From Pelobates cultripes (taxonomy: Eukaryota; Chordata; Amphibia; Anura; Pelobatidae): 64,000 nucleotides of DNA. The position numbers were made by a program, and so were the translations under genes. Shown in pieces: positions 31,862-43,164 of this stretch. The DNA is taken from NCBI GenBank assembly GCA_933207985.1, contig OW240914.1:286643117-286707116 (forward strand), given 5' to 3'. Numbering within the stretch: position 1 is the first letter of the stretch; the number at the start of each line of letters is the position of its first letter. Under the pieces are notes generated by a model that was not told the origin of the DNA, searched no databases, and saw nothing but the letters and a program-made list of their open reading frames with translations.

Positions 31862-32592
31862 AGCCCATCAAGAAGACCCGACATCAGCAGATTGGAGATA
31901 GGAGTCCGGTACCCCCAGGAAGACAGGAGGATTATTTTTGCACACACACATACAATATGAGGAAAACCACAGGGATCCACCACAATGTACATATGAAGAA
32001 ATATACCTAAGCTTCAAAATAGGACTTACAACCTTGGAGAATATGGTGAGATCCACCCATATATTATAGTGTGCACACTGGGACTCTATATACCTTTGCT
32101 TACATTTTTTCCTCTTTTTTCTCATTTTGTATTTTTTCTTTTTTTCACTTTTTCATATTTTTTCATGTTTTTCTTTTTTTCTTTTTTCTTCTTTTTCTCT
32201 TTTTTTGTCCCTCTTTTATGATGGGACCCTTGGACTCTAGGATACAGTTAAAGCAGCATTATCTGGATAATTCATAAATCTGTGATTAGGGATCTTTAGT
32301 AACATGGAGTTATATGTATAGGTTTACAATGAATTGTTTCCATTAGGATATATTGTTTGATTTCAGTGTGTATTTATTATCAAATTATTTATTTCTATAT
32401 ATTTTTTGCAATTAATGAATTATGTCTATACAATACCATTATGAATTATTAAATGAAGCAATGAACTTTATCTAAAGCAATTTTTTGAGTGCAGTATCAT
32501 TTTTTGGTAGTTTGTATTTTTTTTAGGTCACTGGGCCACCCTGATACTTCGCACCAATACAGGTGAAAGAGTGCCGGTACATAGAATCTTTG
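31862..32592. other. Sequence between direct repeats, no gene
   Basis: Non-coding. Contains a long T-rich tract (32105-32215). Together with the flanking 106-bp repeats it could be a PLE untranslated region. Confidence 0.4.
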
Positions 32593-32699
32593 TTAAATAT
32601 AAATATAAATAGGGACTGGTGGGGTAAAAAATAAATGAAAAATAAGTAAGAGAAAAATAAATAAAAATGTATTCAAATATAAATCTAAAAATGTATAGA
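32593..32699 (+). repeat. Direct repeat, copy 2 (about 106 bp)
   Basis: Almost identical to 31755-31861, with only a few changes. Confidence 0.85.
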
Positions 32700-32981
32700 T
32701 GAATATAAATGAATGAAGGAAAAAATATGTTGTATGAAAGTAAGTCCATTTATATTTCAAATACACAATATAGGTATACATAAAGCCCATATATTCATGG
32801 TTAGCTATACATAATAGTAACAGTCTAACCATACATCAGCGGACTTGAGAGATATACATATCAACAATAGGGGTATATCAATCACACAATCGAGTATAAT
32901 AAATACATATATATATATATATATATATTTGCACAATAGCAAATATGTAAATATGTAAGTTTCGAGGACCATAATGTGGTA

Positions 32982-33567
32982 CATACTTGTAAACAAATGG
33001 TATTTAAAAATGGAGGCATAGAACATCTAAATATTCATAAAAAATACTTATAAATAACATATTAAGAAATATATTAAAATGAACAGGAGGAAAAATCAAA
33101 AACCAATCCAGATAAAACTAAAATACAATAAAATAAAAAATAATTAAAAGAGATAAAAACATTGCAATGCCTGTAGAGAGTTTGATTTTAAAGATTTTAT
33201 TTGCATTGGGATCGATATGATTATACCACACTGGAGGGGCGGGGATACTGAAAGGTTGTTGGCCATGAGGAAGGCAGAGTGGATATATAAAATGAAATCC
33301 TCTGTCCCCTCAGGACTTAAAACAAATTTGGATATATTGGCTTTTATGGATTGATTTTATACTAATCCCTTTCTCTTTTTTATCTCTTATTATTATTTTT
33401 TATTTTATTTTATTGTATTGTTGCTTTTATCTGGATTGGTTTTTATCGATTTTTCCTCCTGTTCATTTTAATATATTTCTTAATATATGTTATTTATAAG
33501 TATTTTTTTATGAATATTTAGATGTTCTATGCCTCCATTTTTAAATGTCATTTGTTTACAAGTATGT
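32982..33567. repeat. Large inverted repeat, arms of about 180-200 bp
   Basis: The left arm 32982-33157 (from tacttgtaaacaaatgg) and right arm 33363-33567 (to ccatttgtttacaagta) are reverse complements with few differences, separated by about 200 bases. The arms share ggaggcatagaacatctaaat and aatgaacaggaggaaaaatc. Consistent with a foldback element or head-to-head PLE ends. A TA run lies outside at 32906-32928. Confidence 0.85.
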
Positions 33568-33727
33568 ATATTGAACATTTATTAAATGTCTGCTTATATG
33601 AAAATGTATTGGACTTCCATGCTCAGCAGCACTTATGCAAATGAGATTGCCTACACTCATCCAATAGAGTGTAAGTGGACTGCCTTAAATAGTGGATTTG
33701 CAAGGGAGTGAGGCATCACCGTCTGAT

Positions 33728-33761
33728 GTCCTGAGGAAGCTTTACCGTGAAACACGTAGAC
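33728..33761 (+). ncRNA. Hammerhead-like motif with paired stem I
   Basis: GUC (33728-33730), core CUGAGGA (33731-33737), a weak stem II (AGC...GU), GAAA (33749-33752), CACG UA, GAC (33759-33761). Stem I GUC/GAC pairs; stem II has decayed to about two pairs. It lies within GC-rich non-coding sequence typical of frog PLE 5-prime regions. Confidence 0.55.
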
Positions 33762-34380
33762 GACGCGGTGATGTAACCACGCAGGTTACGTGGTGACGCA
33801 AAGTGGGCGGAGTACTAGAGTACCCGGAAGACTCCAAGCCGATGCTCTGAATAACTGGTGGCCAGAGATCACAGTGGGACTACCTATCCGTGGAGGATGT
33901 GTGGAAGCCGGCTACTGTGTTGATCGAGCCCGTGCAGGTAGGACTGCATATACTCGCTTTTTTAATCTTGTAAGTGGCTACTTTTATTTTTTCTGTTATT
34001 ATTGTAATGACCATGACTCTGTTCCTTTGATGTGGCTGGGAGTGTTTAATGTCTAATGTGGAATAATAAATGTATCTAATTGCTGCTGTGCTTCACTATT
34101 ATATGCTTTCTATATTCTTTATATATTGCTAAGTTGAAGTAATCTCAAGATCCTTCTGAGATCCTGGAACTTGTTTTGCGCTCCACCTGCATAAGTATAC
34201 TGTCTATTTTATTTGTGTGTGGTTTGGGTACACACAGGTGTGCATCAGCCTGATCACGTTTTATCCCCAAGTATAAGGGGTACTTTATTCTAAGGTGGTA
34301 GGGAGAAATTTCTCTCACCTTTTGTTCTCTCCCCTTATATTTTGTTGCTTATTTTTGTTAGTGCTTTTATATCATTCATA

Positions 34381-34427
<47 letters not shown>
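33762..34427. other. PLE-type untranslated sequence, no intact gene
   Basis: Follows the hammerhead motif. An 88-codon open frame (33790-34056) has no recognised domain. A TA/CA microsatellite lies at 34388-34440. Confidence 0.45.
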
Positions 34428-34437
<10 letters not shown>

Positions 34438-34494
34438 TACATGCATATAGTCAATATGTTTATATATTTGTGCTGAAAAGCTTGCGTACTCGGG

Positions 34495-34507
34495 CACAAA
34501 TTGTGAA
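34495..34507 (+). repeat. Target-site duplication, left
   Basis: CACAAATTGTGAA, identical to 36335-36347, bordering a T-rich run on the inner side. Confidence 0.85.
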
Positions 34508-36334
34508 TTTTTTTTTTTTTTTATTATTCTTCTTTATTTTTGCAGTGCATATGAACATAACAAACTTGCATGGGGTACCCCAACGGCAATCCTCATGCTT
34601 TTTTTTAACATTAGTAACATTGGGGTATGCGATAGTTCTTGCACAGTTTTATATTTAGTAAAGGTAATAGGTCGCAGGCTAGGTAGGTAAAATGCTATAT
34701 AGCGTAGTCTGCAGGTTTACATAACAAGATACAAACAAGCATAACTCAGGATTCTAATCTAACCTGTGCGTGAGAGGTTATACATAGATAGATGGTGACC
34801 CTCAGGCGTACCTATGGGTAAGGTGTGAAATATACATGCAAAGTGAGGTACCCAAAGGCAGTCCTCTAGCGCAGTATAAACAATTTAAACATTGGGGTAG
34901 ACGGTTGGTCTAGCACTTTTGTTTTTTGTAAGGATATAAACAGTAGTGATGTACGTAGGTTCTTTCAGTACATAACATGGCATAAAAAGGTTGTACGTGT
35001 CTTGAAACGGACTATTTGTGGGTAGGAGCTATGTATAGTTGAATCAACAAGGCTTCAGTTTAGACATTATATGCACACTTATGCTAGGTCTACATATGAT
35101 AACATGCTCGCTGCCTTAAGTGTGTGACTGCTTTAGGGCTTGCTACATGGTTATGCTTGAACACGCATGAGTAAGAAACAGATATTTTGTAGGTTAACGA
35201 CAGGTCTGGACGTTTACATCATATGCTTATATCGCAGATTTATGTAGCAGTCCTGTGCTTTGTTAGTCATAGGTGGTTCTAAAGAAGATAGAGTGGTCGG
35301 TAGTCTCAGAAAGTCGGGCAACAGGTAGGGTGCCCTAGTTGTAGAGTACCAGAGAGAGTCAGCCAATGCCTTGTGTGGGCCACTGCAGGCGATCTTCCCC
35401 CGTTTCCGCCATGGGGTAAGCGCCATGGGGCGAGCCTCCGTAGGTTCTGGTTCCTGTTTTTGATTGGAGGGGTGGTGAGGGAATTCTCTGTCTCCAGGCC
35501 TGTGCCAGGGTCCACTTCTTTGTGCCGCCGGTCGAGGGCCTTGCATAGCCCAGATCATTCTCTTTTTGGGGAGAGTGGGGACGGGTCGGGGTTTTGCGTC
35601 GCCGTGTGGGTAAAATGGTTCGCCTGCGTATTCGGCGCCGACGGGTTAGTCTTTTGGTGACCCCGGGTCCGGATCTGGATCTGGGTAGGCAGTTGTTGCC
35701 TGTGGCGGGTGCTGGGTGTTGGCGTGTACCACTTTGTATTCCGCGGCTATTTTGCGTCTCCCACCCCTGGTCCTTTGCTTGGAGGTCTCGTTTGTAGCTT
35801 GCCTCTCTAGCCTTCAGCTTCTCCCAGAAGGCCTCAAGGATGGTTTTAAGTTTTGCCTCTAGGCCCTCTTGTGGCAACTGTCTGCTGTGTGAGCTTGTTT
35901 GCCTGGCTCGGCTGCTGCAGAGAGGTGCGTCCGCCATGTTGTGTATAGGGGCCCTCTGTGTTGCTCCGTCGCATGTGCTGCCTGGAGCCTTCCGCTCTGC
36001 TGTCGGTAGTTTGCGGACCGGGATATCCCCCCCGGCCCAGAGGGGGGGGAACGGGACTCTTTGTAGTCCTGCTGGGGGTTCAGGCAGTGGACGGGAGACC
36101 GGCCGTCTCTCCCGCCCGGTGCCGTCACCAGGCCGCAGCCTCACTGTTTCGTCTTGGTCGGGCGGCATTCCGGTTTTAGGTATCGGAACGCTCCGCCCGT
36201 CTTTCACGCTGAGTAAGCCCCTGTTTGGTGCGGTTTGTGGACGGCAGGAGTCCCGGTAAGACGCTCAGGAAGGTAGTTCGTTAGGGAGCTCCTGCATAGT
36301 GCTGCCATCCGCCATGCTTGTCAGGCCCGCCCCC
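34508..36334 (-). mobile_element. L1-like non-LTR retrotransposon insertion, 1.8 kb, with target duplication
   Basis: Minus-strand insertion: the 5-prime end is a GGGGGG-CGGGCCTGACAAG start at about 36334, and the 3-prime end is a poly(A)-type tail (plus-strand T run at 34508-34522) preceded by AATAAAG. It is flanked by the 13-bp duplication CACAAATTGTGAA, the signature of target-primed retrotransposition. It retains a GC-rich 5-prime UTR, an ORF1-like stretch and a 3-prime UTR of about 700 bases, but no RT/endonuclease ORF. Confidence 0.75.
35359..36207 (-). pseudogene. L1-like ORF1 remnant
   Basis: The 282-codon minus-strand frame contains MADAPLCSSRARQ followed by a helical segment LEAKLKTILEAFWEKLK, similar in style to frog L1 ORF1 N-termini. 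The rest is arginine/proline-rich and probably shifted out of the true frame. A second frame (35558-35214) may continue it. No RNA-binding domain is recognisable. Confidence 0.4.
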
Positions 36335-36347
36335 CACAAATTGTGAA
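36335..36347 (+). repeat. Target-site duplication, right
   Basis: CACAAATTGTGAA, identical to 34495-34507. Confidence 0.85.
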
Positions 36348-36653
36348 ATTTTGTTTATTATCACATAGTTGTTTGGCTCCAAATCATAATGATAATAGAA
36401 ATCACCCAAATGGCCCTGATCAAACGTTTACATACCCTTGAATGTTTGGCCTTTGTTACAGGCACACAAGATGGCACACACAGGTTAAAATGGCAATTAA
36501 AGGTTAATTTCGCACACCTGGGGTTTTTGAATTGCAATTAGTGTCTGTGTCTAAATAGTAAATTAGTTTATTTCACAATTTGTGCCCGAGTATGCAAGCT
36601 TTTGAGCACAAATATATAAACATATTGACTATATGCATGTATATGTGTGTATT

Positions 36654-36689
<36 letters not shown>

Positions 36690-36750
36690 TATATACATAC
36701 TATATAGTATACATAACATACATTAGTATATACATAGTCTATACATACAT

Positions 36751-37340
36751 AGTCAATACTTTGGTAAACACAGATCTGCACACAAGTCAAGCCATAAGAC
36801 TTGCTTTTCCCACAAAATGTCAAATTTGCAGTGATGTTACTACTGCAAGGGATTCTAGGTGGGCATGTGCAAATTAGTTCAACAAAGAATCACCTTTTTG
36901 ACTAGTTATTTAATTTTAAACATGACTGGTGTATATATCTGTGTTTTGCATTGTATTGACTAATCACTTACCTCAGGTGTAGGGAGATTTCAATCACTTT
37001 TTTCCCCAACATAAATTTCTTGGTTTGTGCTCCGCAAGTACTGCCAAGTCTCACTAGCAAACTAGTGACCAACCTCATGCTGACGAGTTGCATTAACAAT
37101 GAAACAGCTGTCCAAGAGTTGTTCACTGGGTTTGCATCTCTTCCTGAGTTGTGTTTCAAAGCTGTTGTATACAGCAAACATAAACTCCAAGGAATCCATG
37201 TTTAAAATGGATTGAGGCAAAAAGGTTATTCTTTGTTGAACTAATTTACATATGCCCACCAGAATCCCGTGCATTAGTAACATCACTGGAAGTCTTATGG
37301 CTTGACTGGTGTGCAGATCCGTGTTTACCAAATTATTCAC
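36751..37340. mobile_element. Palindromic MITE-like element, about 590 bp
   Basis: The arms 36751-36899 (from ttggtaaacacagatctgcac) and 37215-37340 (to gtgcagatccgtgtttaccaa) are inverted copies sharing caagccataagact, gatgttact, gggattct and caaattagttcaacaaagaa. The interior shows no transposase. Confidence 0.8.
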
Positions 37341-37342
37341 TA

Positions 37343-37347
<5 letters not shown>

Positions 37348-37434
<87 letters not shown>

Positions 37435-37436
37435 GT
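37348..37436. repeat. TA/CA compound microsatellite
   Basis: An alternating TA run followed by a CA run. Confidence 0.95.
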
Positions 37437-37506
37437 ATCCAAGTTGGGGATGGCACTCATGGATTTTTAAAATTCCAAAATCTTTATTAAAGAATCGTTA
37501 AAAAAG

Positions 37507-37556
37507 CAAGACCAATGTTTCAGTCCCCGCTCGTCGGGACTTTGATTAGGACCAAG
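37507..37556 (-). ncRNA. Degenerate hammerhead-like motif
   Basis: Minus strand: CUAAUCA (two changes from CUGANGA), stem II AGUCCC/GGGACU with loop GACGAGC, GAAA, CAUU. Stem I could form with two G-U pairs. The strong stem II with eroded core suggests an inactive relic. Confidence 0.4.
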
Positions 37557-38239
37557 TCCTGAATGGAGACTTAATTATGGTCTTGCTTTTTCTCACAGAG
37601 TTTTGTAAATAATAAGCTTGTTATATCTTGATAGTGTGATCAGCAGCACCAAGCGCAAGGCTTCCTCATGGTAGCCTCAGACCATCGCTGGAGAACAGGA
37701 GGATGGGGTTATACTATTTGCAAACTGTTAAAACCCTTAAGGAAAGATGGTTGTCTGGAACTCCTGGCACTATAATAAGTTCTTTCTTTACAAAAGTCTT
37801 CCTGTATTAACCTCATTCAAACAGTACTGCCATAAACCATTTCACTCTTACATTTCCTTTCTCTCCATTTTTGTTTCATAAGTTTAACTAGATACTAGAC
37901 TTCTGTATGTACACCTAAATACAACTAACTGCCAAAATAGAGAAAATAGTGTGGCTATATAATCATTAGAGAACAGCATCCAAATACAATATCACGGATA
38001 TGGAGTTCCAAATATTCCCATACTTTAATTACTTAAAACAAATACAAACAAAGCATAGTGTTAAACCATATACAATAGTCCAATTTTTTTTTTTATATTG
38101 CACTCACAAGCAGAACGTTACTAAAAGTGTACAGAAGGACACATAGCTAGGTTTGAAAAGATGTCCAATATGAGAATGCACCGGAATGATCCTTGGCAGC
38201 AATGTTTTTGGTATCTGCCGTCTTTGCACTTTTGCAAGA

Positions 38240-38295
<56 letters not shown>

Positions 38296-38403
38296 GCAAA
38301 TATTACAGATTTTTTTCGAATTAAAATTTGTATATTTCTTAAACTGTGTACTTTGTCTGTAAGAGATTTTGCAAACTGATAGGTTGCTAGAAATGGAACA
38401 TAC
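37557..38403. other. No recognised gene; TG/TA microsatellite
   Basis: Mostly unique-looking sequence with a TG/TA compound microsatellite at 38238-38291. Confidence 0.5.
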
Positions 38404-40000
38404 TGTCAGGATATTTATATCGGCAGACATTTTGTGCTAAAATAGAATTTAAAAGTGTATATTGCCAGAGTCACTCAGAACAGAGCAGACTCCATTTTGC
38501 TATTTTCAGGATAACAAAGACACATAATTTCCTTGCGTTCACTAACCACTGAGCCTGATCTAAGGAATGCATGATATAAACACAGACACTAGTGACAGAG
38601 AAGACTAAGTAACTAATTTTACTTTCTAAATTTTACAAGGTCTCATTGTAAGTAAGGGGTGAAATTGAGTTTAGAACTGTTAATTTTAGAAATTACGATC
38701 AAAGTAGTTGCCACAAAGACTGAGACAAACGCTTTGAACTGACAGCAAATTTAAGTTATGGTAGTCATTTTAGATAAGCCAAATGACGTCAAAATCGTCA
38801 TCTGGAAACGTTAACTCTTTCCTGGATAGGAAGGTTTAGTGAGGCGAGACTGCCCTCTATGGATCAAATACCTAAATTGCGATCTGAAGGTTGAACACAC
38901 CTTCAGTTTCCTATTTGCCTTATCAACTAATGACGTACAGAGAGTCTGGCCCTTTAAAAGTTAGCACAAAGGGAAGAGAGAGGGTAGTTGGTGGAGTTGT
39001 TTGGGCATTCAGATTCGGACATGCAGAGAGATCCAGGACACTCTGGGACTAACACTCAACTCTCAAACTCTCTTGGACACAACTCAAGAAACACTCCTTG
39101 ACACTTATTTAACTGATACTTTCTAACCAACATCACTTTTCTCTATTACTCACGCACCTCCATACAACCAATCATACTCGCAAGTTCCTGGGATTACCTA
39201 CTCATTTGATGAGAATACCTACATAACTGGTAATTATGCTGGTTTCATTTAATTAATCCAAATTAATTAAAATCTAATAGCATGATATATGACTGGATAA
39301 ATCATGGTCAGATTTCAATATTTAGAAATCTTAGTTAACTAAAGAATATATAGTTATAAACATTCCATTCTGCAGGTGGAATTAAGAATGTGATATTATC
39401 ATGTGTTAGCATACTGTTGTTTTTATCCAGGTGTATTGATTTGCTCTAATATAAGATAAGATATCTTGTTAGGCAAATTACAATTTGGCTTATAGAATCT
39501 GGTAGATTATTCTTATTGGATGGTTCCAGGAAATGACTAATGAGCTGGTTCGAATGTTATTTTAATTGAAAATTACATGAGAATAGGATACTAGATGCCT
39601 AGCCAGCATTGAAAGGGTTACTCAGTTGATTTAACTGTTAATCAAGGTTTCATGACTGGGCTGTGTGAAGTTGGCTTTTTTTCATGACTGGGCTGTGTGA
39701 AGTATCCTCATAAATATTATTAAGTGGCAGATGATGCTTTAGCTTTGTACTGTGTTTAGCCATTGCCATTGTATACTTATGTTATACTAAATATTCACAG
39801 ATTATTATCATGCATGCTGCCTAATAATATTGTTATTTTTATTTGTCACAATAAATTATATCTATTTTTATAACAAATTGTGATTTTATTTGTATGGAAT
39901 ACATTTCACTTACATGATAACGATCTCTAAGATCTAAGAGAATTGAAATAGTGGGCAATTCTCGACTGTTTAATATTATCATCCCATAAATATCCCCACA
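38404..40000 (+). repeat. Endogenous retrovirus 5-prime LTR (about 1.6 kb)
   Basis: Starts TGTCAGGATATTTAT and ends ATAAATATCCCCACA, which are imperfect inverted repeats of each other with the TG...CA boundaries expected of an LTR. A primer-binding site follows three bases later. A TATA-like cctttaaaagt lies at 38951-38960, and an AATAAA (39850-39855) could be the R-region poly(A) signal. A 24-bp segment (catgactgggctgtgtgaag) is tandemly duplicated near 39651 and 39683. No 3-prime LTR is seen in the window. Confidence 0.65.
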
Positions 40001-40003
40001 TAT

Positions 40004-40021
40004 TGGAGGCACTGCTGAGAT
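40004..40021 (+). promoter_or_regulatory. Retroviral primer-binding site, tRNA-Thr type
   Basis: TGGAGGCACTGCTGAGAT begins 3 bases after the LTR end. It is complementary, with two mismatches, to the 3-prime end of vertebrate tRNA-Thr (…GGTGCCTCCA), so tRNA-Thr is the likely minus-strand DNA primer. Confidence 0.65.
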
Positions 40022-40132
40022 CATTAAATTGAAATTATATTCCATACAATAATTGCTATTGTGTAATTCATGCAATATTAATCTTGATATAAAAAAAAGT
40101 TTTGTATTGAGATTAAATCAGTGTATAGAAAA

Positions 40133-40880
40133 ATGGCTGAATCCAGAGCTTCATCTCAATCAGAGAATGGGAAGAAGTTAGCAGAAATACAAGTTTTTCC
40201 CTTAAGCATTTTATATAAGCATCTAAAGATTAAAATGGATTATAAAGAGTGGATACTCCAAAATAGAGAACAAGTTTATAATTCGATTCATGATAGATTG
40301 GATAATTCACCTATGGTTAAACATTCTAGCAACATAGACGAAGACTCTACAATGCAGTCTGTTACCAAATCATGCCCTTTTTTCATATTGGGTTATTCAA
40401 TTATGTTAAAAAAGCATAATGAGATAGAACTTAAATTGGACGAGTGTCAGAAAGACCTGGTGCTCGAACAAAGAAGGTTCAACACTTTGATGAAAATAAT
40501 ATCCTTCAGGTTAAAAACTCTGACCTTTCAAATAGACTGGAAGGAATGAGCAAAATGGTGGATGATTATGATCAACAGATAAAACAGATACAATTAGATG
40601 AATATCAAAAGAAAAGTGAAAAATTACTGGGAAAAGACCCAGGCGATTCTTCTCAATTCCCTGATATTCACACACCAGACCAGGTTTTCATAAAACAGTC
40701 TCAAAGAAAAGATGTGAGTAATTCTAAAAAAATCACCTGTGGAACAAGATTCCCCATCTCATGACATTACCAAGCCATCTTGGCAATCTTGGGCAGAACA
40801 GTTTGAAAAGACTGTCTTAGCCAAACTTGAGAGGGAGAGTCCAATTCAAGGTGATAGGAATGAAAACACTGGAAAACTCA
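40133..40880 (+). pseudogene. Endogenous retrovirus gag-like leader ORF (frameshifted)
   Basis: The first ATG-led frame after the primer site (MAESRASSQSENG, 40133-40549) is hydrophilic and helical. A frameshift near 40440-40550 moves the likely reading to the overlapping frame 40444-40764, which has a coiled-coil-like stretch, and a third frame continues to about 40880. Position right after the LTR and primer site suggests gag, but I recognise no matrix, capsid or zinc-knuckle motif. Downstream the element is cut at about 41083 by another repeat, so pol and env are absent. The retroviral genus cannot be assigned. Confidence 0.45.
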
Positions 40881-41082
40881 GATGCGTGTGATGGGAGTGA
40901 AAGTAATTGCACTGTCCACTCTGAAGGCCATGTGACTGATATGCCATCTGCACTGTTGTACGGATCTAATTCCTCTTCAGCAGCCAGATCGCATAGACGT
41001 TAACCAAAAAGAAGGGAGGATAGAAACAGGATTAATAAATCAAATATGCCTGTTTATGAAACGCCAAAGGTCATTAAATTCC

Positions 41083-41449
41083 TTAACCCCTTAAGGACTG
41101 GACTGTTTTTGCGATGTTGTACATTTGCGACCAGGCATATTTTTACACTTTTGTGGTGTTTGTGTTTGGCTGTAATTTTCTGCTCTCTCATTTACTGTTC
41201 CCATACAAATTATATATTGTTTTTCTCAGGACAAAAGGGGCTTTCTTTACATACCATTATTTATATAATTTCATGTATTTTAATTTAAAAAGAATAAAGA
41301 AAAATGATGAAACATTAAAAAAATACATGTTTTTTACTTTTACTTGAAAAATCTTTTACTCATCTACAAAAGCGAATGAAAAAAACTGCTAAATAGATTC
41401 AAAATTTTGTCCTGAGTTGAAAAATACCCTGTGTTTACGTGCTTTTTTG
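41083..41449 (+). repeat. Frog AACCCCTTAAGGACTGG interspersed repeat, copy
   Basis: Starts ttaaccccttaaggactgg and continues through gtgtttggctgtaatttt, matching 30788-31130. Open frames in it are incidental. Confidence 0.75.
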
Positions 41450-41939
41450 CTGGGTTGTTGCCCTCCTACGGCCTCTTCCACGTCTCCTGATGTACTGGCC
41501 TGTCTCCTAGTAGCGCCTCCATGCTCTGGACACTACGCTGACAGACACAGCAAACCTTCTTGCCACAGCTCGCATTGATGTGCCATCCTGGATGAGCTGC
41601 ACTACCTGAGACACTTGTGTAGGTTGTAGACTCCGTCTCATGCTACCACTAGAGTGAAAGCACCGCCAGCATTCAAAAGTGACCAAAACATCAGCCAGGA
41701 AGCATAAGAACTGAGAAGTGGTCTGTGGTCACCACCTGCAGAACCACTCCTTTATTGGGGGTGTCTTGCTAATTGCCTTTAATTTCCACCTGTTGTCTAT
41801 CCCATTTGCACAACAGCATGTGAAATTGATTGTCACTCAGTGTTGCTTCCTAAGTGGACAGTTTGATTTCACAGAAGTGTGATTGTCTTGGAGTTACATT
41901 GTATTGTTTAATTGTTCCCTTTATTTTTTTTGAGCAGTG
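41450..41939 (-). pseudogene. Tc1/mariner transposase N-terminal fragment with terminal region
   Basis: Minus strand: an ATG at 41641-41639 starts [18 protein letters not shown], then [19 protein letters not shown] (paired helix-turn-helix DNA-binding region) and [17 protein letters not shown], broken by one in-frame stop and truncated near 41450 before the DDE domain. The untranslated part runs to a Tc1-like tip CACTGCTCAAAAAAAATAAA at 41939-41920. This family is widespread in fish and frogs. Confidence 0.85.
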
Positions 41940-42394
41940 TATATACAGGGTGGGCCAATATTCAGAGTTGGATTTGAAGAGTCAATAACTTTTTTTATTA
42001 AAGAACCAATTTGAATGATATTACATACAATCAGTGCCGTACTAAGGAGGGGGTCGGTCCACCCCGGCCGCCATCAGGTAGGGAGGTGCCACCAAGGCTG
42101 GCCAGGCTTGGGGTTCAGTGAGCTGTGTGGCTGCACCGGGCGCCATAGCAGCAGGGGGGCCGGACAGCCGACACAGCTCAGACACGCAGGGGCTGAGAGC
42201 AGGAGCAGGAAACCTGCACAGAGATTTGAAGGCGGAGTCAGATCAGCTGTGGGGCGGAGCCAAGTTGGATGTGGGGGCGGAGCTAAATGCAGCCTCTTAC
42301 TACTGCACACAGAGGGGAAGCAGGAAGGAGTCCCTGCTTCCCCAACTACAACACAGCAGGGACTGAATCCATTCCTCCTTCAGCCCAAGCTTAC
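41940..42394. other. Repeat-derived sequence, no gene
   Basis: A tacagggtgggcc tip at 41944 may begin another mariner-type fragment. From about 42030 (cagtgccgtactaagg) GC-rich sequence begins that leads into the TG array, probably the left part of another hAT-like element. Confidence 0.4.
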
Positions 42395-42610
42395 TGTAAG
42401 TGAGAGAGTGTGTGCTGTGTGTAACTGTGATTGTGACTGTCTTTGACTGTATGTGTGAGTGTGTGACTGTGTGTGTGTAATTGTCTGCCTGTGATTGTCT
42501 GCCTGTGTGTGACTGCCTGCCTGTGATTGTCTGTGTGACTGTCTGCCTGTGTGTGTGTGTGTGACTGTCTGCCTGTGACGGTGGGTGTGTGAGTGTGACT
42601 TTCTGACTGT

Positions 42611-42641
<31 letters not shown>

Positions 42642-42860
42642 ACTGTCTGCCTCTAAATGTGTGTGTGTGTGTGACTTTGTGATTGTGTTGTGTGTATTTG
42701 GGACTGTCTGCCTGTGTGACTGTCTTTCTGTGACTGTGTGTGTGTGACTGTGTGTGTGACTGTCTGCCTGTGATTGTCTGTGTAACTGTGTGTTTGTGTG
42801 ACTGTCTGCATCTGACTGTGATTGCCTGCTTGTTTGACTGTCTGCCTGTAACTGTGTGCA
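42395..42860. repeat. TG-rich degenerate minisatellite
   Basis: Interspersed tgtgtg runs and gactgtctgcctgtg units, the complement of the array at 3262-3910. Long Thr-His open frames on the minus strand are artefacts. Confidence 0.9.
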
Positions 42861-43164
42861 TCTGACTGTGTCTGACGGTCTTCGCCCTGCAGTGAGCCGG
42901 CAGCCAGGATATGAGGTCATCGCGGCCTCTGCGTCATTACAGCGCATGCGATGGACTTGTGCAGGAAGAGCACAGAGATCCCAGCAGCATCCACTGACCA
43001 CCAGGGACTGAGGATCCACTCCAGCCCTTCTAGAGCAAGGTAGGGAGGATGGGTGGACCTCTTAATTATTAAAAGTGTGTATGTATGTAATCAGGGCCGG
43101 CGCTACCTGTAAGGCTATCTGTAGAGAGCCTCAGGCAGCTGCAGCTTTGCCTGGGCGGTGCGTC

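Larger units (their letters stand above)
34428..36640. mobile_element. Palindromic DNA element interrupted by an L1-like insertion
   Basis: The outer inverted segments (tgcatatagtcaatatgttt...gcttgcgtactcgggcac at 34442-34497 and its complement near 36578-36635) define a host element. Its remaining interior (36348-36577) includes caaacgtttacatacccttgaatg, reminiscent of Tc1-type frog repeats. The interior is split by the L1-like insertion at 34508-36334. Confidence 0.65.
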
